From Pseudomonadota bacterium (GTDB lineage: Bacteria > Pseudomonadota > Gammaproteobacteria > Pseudomonadales > Cellvibrionaceae), in the NCBI GenBank assembly GCA_023416875.1, contig JAEZGT010000308.1:1-6662 (forward strand): a stretch of DNA of 6,662 nt. The letters run 5' to 3'. Under the pieces are notes generated by a model. That model made no database searches and was not told where the DNA came from. It saw nothing but the letters and a program-made list of their open reading frames with translations. A program made the translations under genes and the position numbers. Below are positions 5,268 to 6,662 of the stretch, piece after piece. The stretch's first letter is position 1; each line of letters opens with the position of its first letter.

Positions 5268-6662
5268 CAGGTCGCGGTAACTGGTAGGGAGAGGGTAAAA
5301 GTCGTGCCTTCGCCTTTGGTGCTTTCCACGGTGAGGTTGCCGCCGAGGGCCTGGACATAATCTCGCGCCTGATAAACACCTATGCCCATACCTTTGCCAG
5401 TTTTAGTGGTGTCGAAGGGTTTAAAGAGCCGATTGCGAATAAAGTCTTCGTCCATACCTTCACCATTATCCTCAATGGCGACAAATACGACGTTGTTTTC
5501 ATAGTGCACATGTAAATCGATGAATCCGCTCGGAAGTGTGGCGTCCTGAGCATTTTGGATCAGATGTACAAACACCATGACCAAGCTATCCCAGTCGCCT
5601 TTGACTCTGATGTCGTCGTGCTCATTGCGCAAGGTCGGTACGGGTTGCCCTTTCTGGCAACGTTTTATCGCCTCAACCAGAACGTCATTGAAGTTAAGCA
5701 CCCGCACACCTTCAGGTTCATTGCGCTGCAGCTTCCGCAGTAAGTTGTTCATGCGTGTGACAGAGTTATTGATGGTTTGAATAGCGTCTTCTACGAAAGC
5801 TGGGTTGTCCTTGTGTTTCTCGGCGTTTTTCACCACCAAGGACTGTTGTGCGATCAGATTTTTCAGATCGTGCATCACATAAGCGGCGAGCTTGTTGAAT
5901 GCATCGAACTGTCGCGCCTCAGCCAATTGTTCGGCCTGCTCATGGCGTTCGAGGTAATTGGCGATTTGCCGCCCTACTGTTTTTAACAGATCTAGGTCTT
6001 CCCAGTTGAGAGAAGCCTCCCCTGTGGGGCTGGTCAAAACCATAAAGCCGATCAGCTCGGATTCATTGAGCAGAGGCAGAATCAGCCATATGTCTTCGAT
6101 GTGCCGCGCCCACTCCGGCAGATATTGGTTGTTTTGAGCTAGTGGATCTTGCGAGCTGGTGAACGAGGGCAGGAACACCCATTCCGACTGTTCTAACGCC
6201 TGGGAAAATTCGCTGTCGTCCGGCTCTATGGCTTCCAGTACGTTGATGGCGATGTTGTCCTGGAATGCCGGCACTAAAACCTTGCCCCGGCGCAGCCAGA
6301 GTGCGCCGCCACTGCTTTTAAATATCGTGGCGACGGCGCTCAAAGCGCGTCGGTGTACATCTTCCGGTGAGGTGGGCTGCGACAGCCGTTCGATCAGTTT
6401 CAGCCACTCCGTACGATAGTCATATTTGTGGCTGAACAGATGTTTATTGATTAGAACCGTCAAGCGTTCGCGCACGGTGCGCGAGGTGAATACCAGGGCT
6501 ATGGCGATGATGGCTGCCGCGAGCAGCAGCGAATAGGCCACTTCGCCCCAATCGCCACCATAGATGCGCACGTAATAACCCCCGAGGGCGATGACTGCGA
6601 GCAGGGAACCAGCCAGGGTGAGCGAAGTGGTATAAAACACCACCGGGCGGGAGAGTGACAGG
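5267..6662 (-). CDS. prsK: PEP-CTERM system histidine kinase PrsK, N-terminus outside window
   Basis: C-terminal part of a membrane sensor kinase. The frame stays open to the right edge, so the true start and most of the N-terminal membrane region lie outside. Residues are counted from the Val at 6643. Two membrane segments (about 7-24 and 36-53) are followed by the PrsK-like stretch around HLFSHKYDYRTEW (68-80), a GAF-like sensor domain (about 90-230), and the phospho-acceptor His258 in MHDLKN. The ATPase domain follows, with N box LIQNAQDA (361-368), DNGEGM (392-397), FKPFDTTK (407-414) and the glycine-rich GKGMGIG (416-422). All catalytic motifs are present. It should phosphorylate PrsR, encoded just downstream on the same strand and probably co-transcribed. 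This kinase type is known only with exosortase systems; the signal it senses is unknown. A GTG at 6643 exists but is internal to the family's usual length of roughly 690 residues. Confidence 0.95.
   Translation of the reverse strand, partial: LSLSRPVVFYTTSLTLAGSLLAVIALGGYYVRIYGGDWGEVAYSLLLAAAIIAIALVFTSRTVRERLTVLINKHLFSHKYDYRTEWLKLIERLSQPTSPEDVHRRALSAVATIFKSSGGALWLRRGKVLVPAFQDNIAINVLEAIEPDDSEFSQALEQSEWVFLPSFTSSQDPLAQNNQYLPEWARHIEDIWLILPLLNESELIGFMVLTSPTGEASLNWEDLDLLKTVGRQIANYLERHEQAEQLAEARQFDAFNKLAAYVMHDLKNLIAQQSLVVKNAEKHKDNPAFVEDAIQTINNSVTRMNNLLRKLQRNEPEGVRVLNFNDVLVEAIKRCQKGQPVPTLRNEHDDIRVKGDWDSLVMVFVHLIQNAQDATLPSGFIDLHVHYENNVVFVAIEDNGEGMDEDFIRNRLFKPFDTTKTGKGMGIGVYQARDYVQALGGNLTVESTKGEGTTFTLSLPVTAT

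Noticed and set aside
1..6662. CRISPR arrays, tRNA or rRNA genes, insertion sequences
   Set aside because: No repeated spacer-like units, no tRNA-like cloverleaf segments, and no transposase or terminal repeats were seen.

Overview
This window looks like part of a chromosome from an environmental, Gram-negative gammaproteobacterium-like organism that makes an exopolysaccharide and has the PEP-CTERM/exosortase protein-sorting system. The main support is a pair of genes on the minus strand, prsK (cut by the right edge) and prsR. This sensor kinase and sigma-54 activator are known only from genomes with PEP-CTERM/exosortase. The outer-membrane beta-barrel gene and the WcaJ-type sugar-phosphate transferase gene also point to a Gram-negative exopolysaccharide locus. 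The genus cannot be fixed from the sequence alone.

Layout. Bases 1-112 hold a short upstream region with a perfect operator-like palindrome. A beta-barrel outer-membrane protein gene runs on the plus strand (113-1441) and meets the converging wcaJ-type gene (minus, 1468-2916) at a shared 12-bp stem-loop. The 218-bp gap upstream of wcaJ holds an extended -10 promoter candidate and two palindromes. Next comes a 60-codon gene (minus, 3135-3317). Its predicted product is almost only a signal peptide plus a PEP-CTERM-like tail. It lies behind a well-formed -24/-12 (sigma-54) promoter at 3409-3424. A gene-free stretch of roughly 360 bases follows, then the prsR terminator hairpin, prsR (3812-5185) and prsK (5267 to the right edge).

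How the genes may work together (inference from family knowledge). PrsK would sense an unknown signal and phosphorylate PrsR. PrsR would activate sigma-54 promoters of PEP-CTERM substrates. The one clear sigma-54 promoter in the window stands next to prsR and drives the mini PEP-CTERM-like gene, which makes that gene a strong candidate direct target. The WcaJ-type enzyme would start the polysaccharide repeat unit on undecaprenyl phosphate, and the barrel could serve the same exopolysaccharide at the outer membrane. The exosortase itself is not in the window. The most unusual item is the 60-aa protein: if it were processed at both ends, only about a dozen residues would remain.
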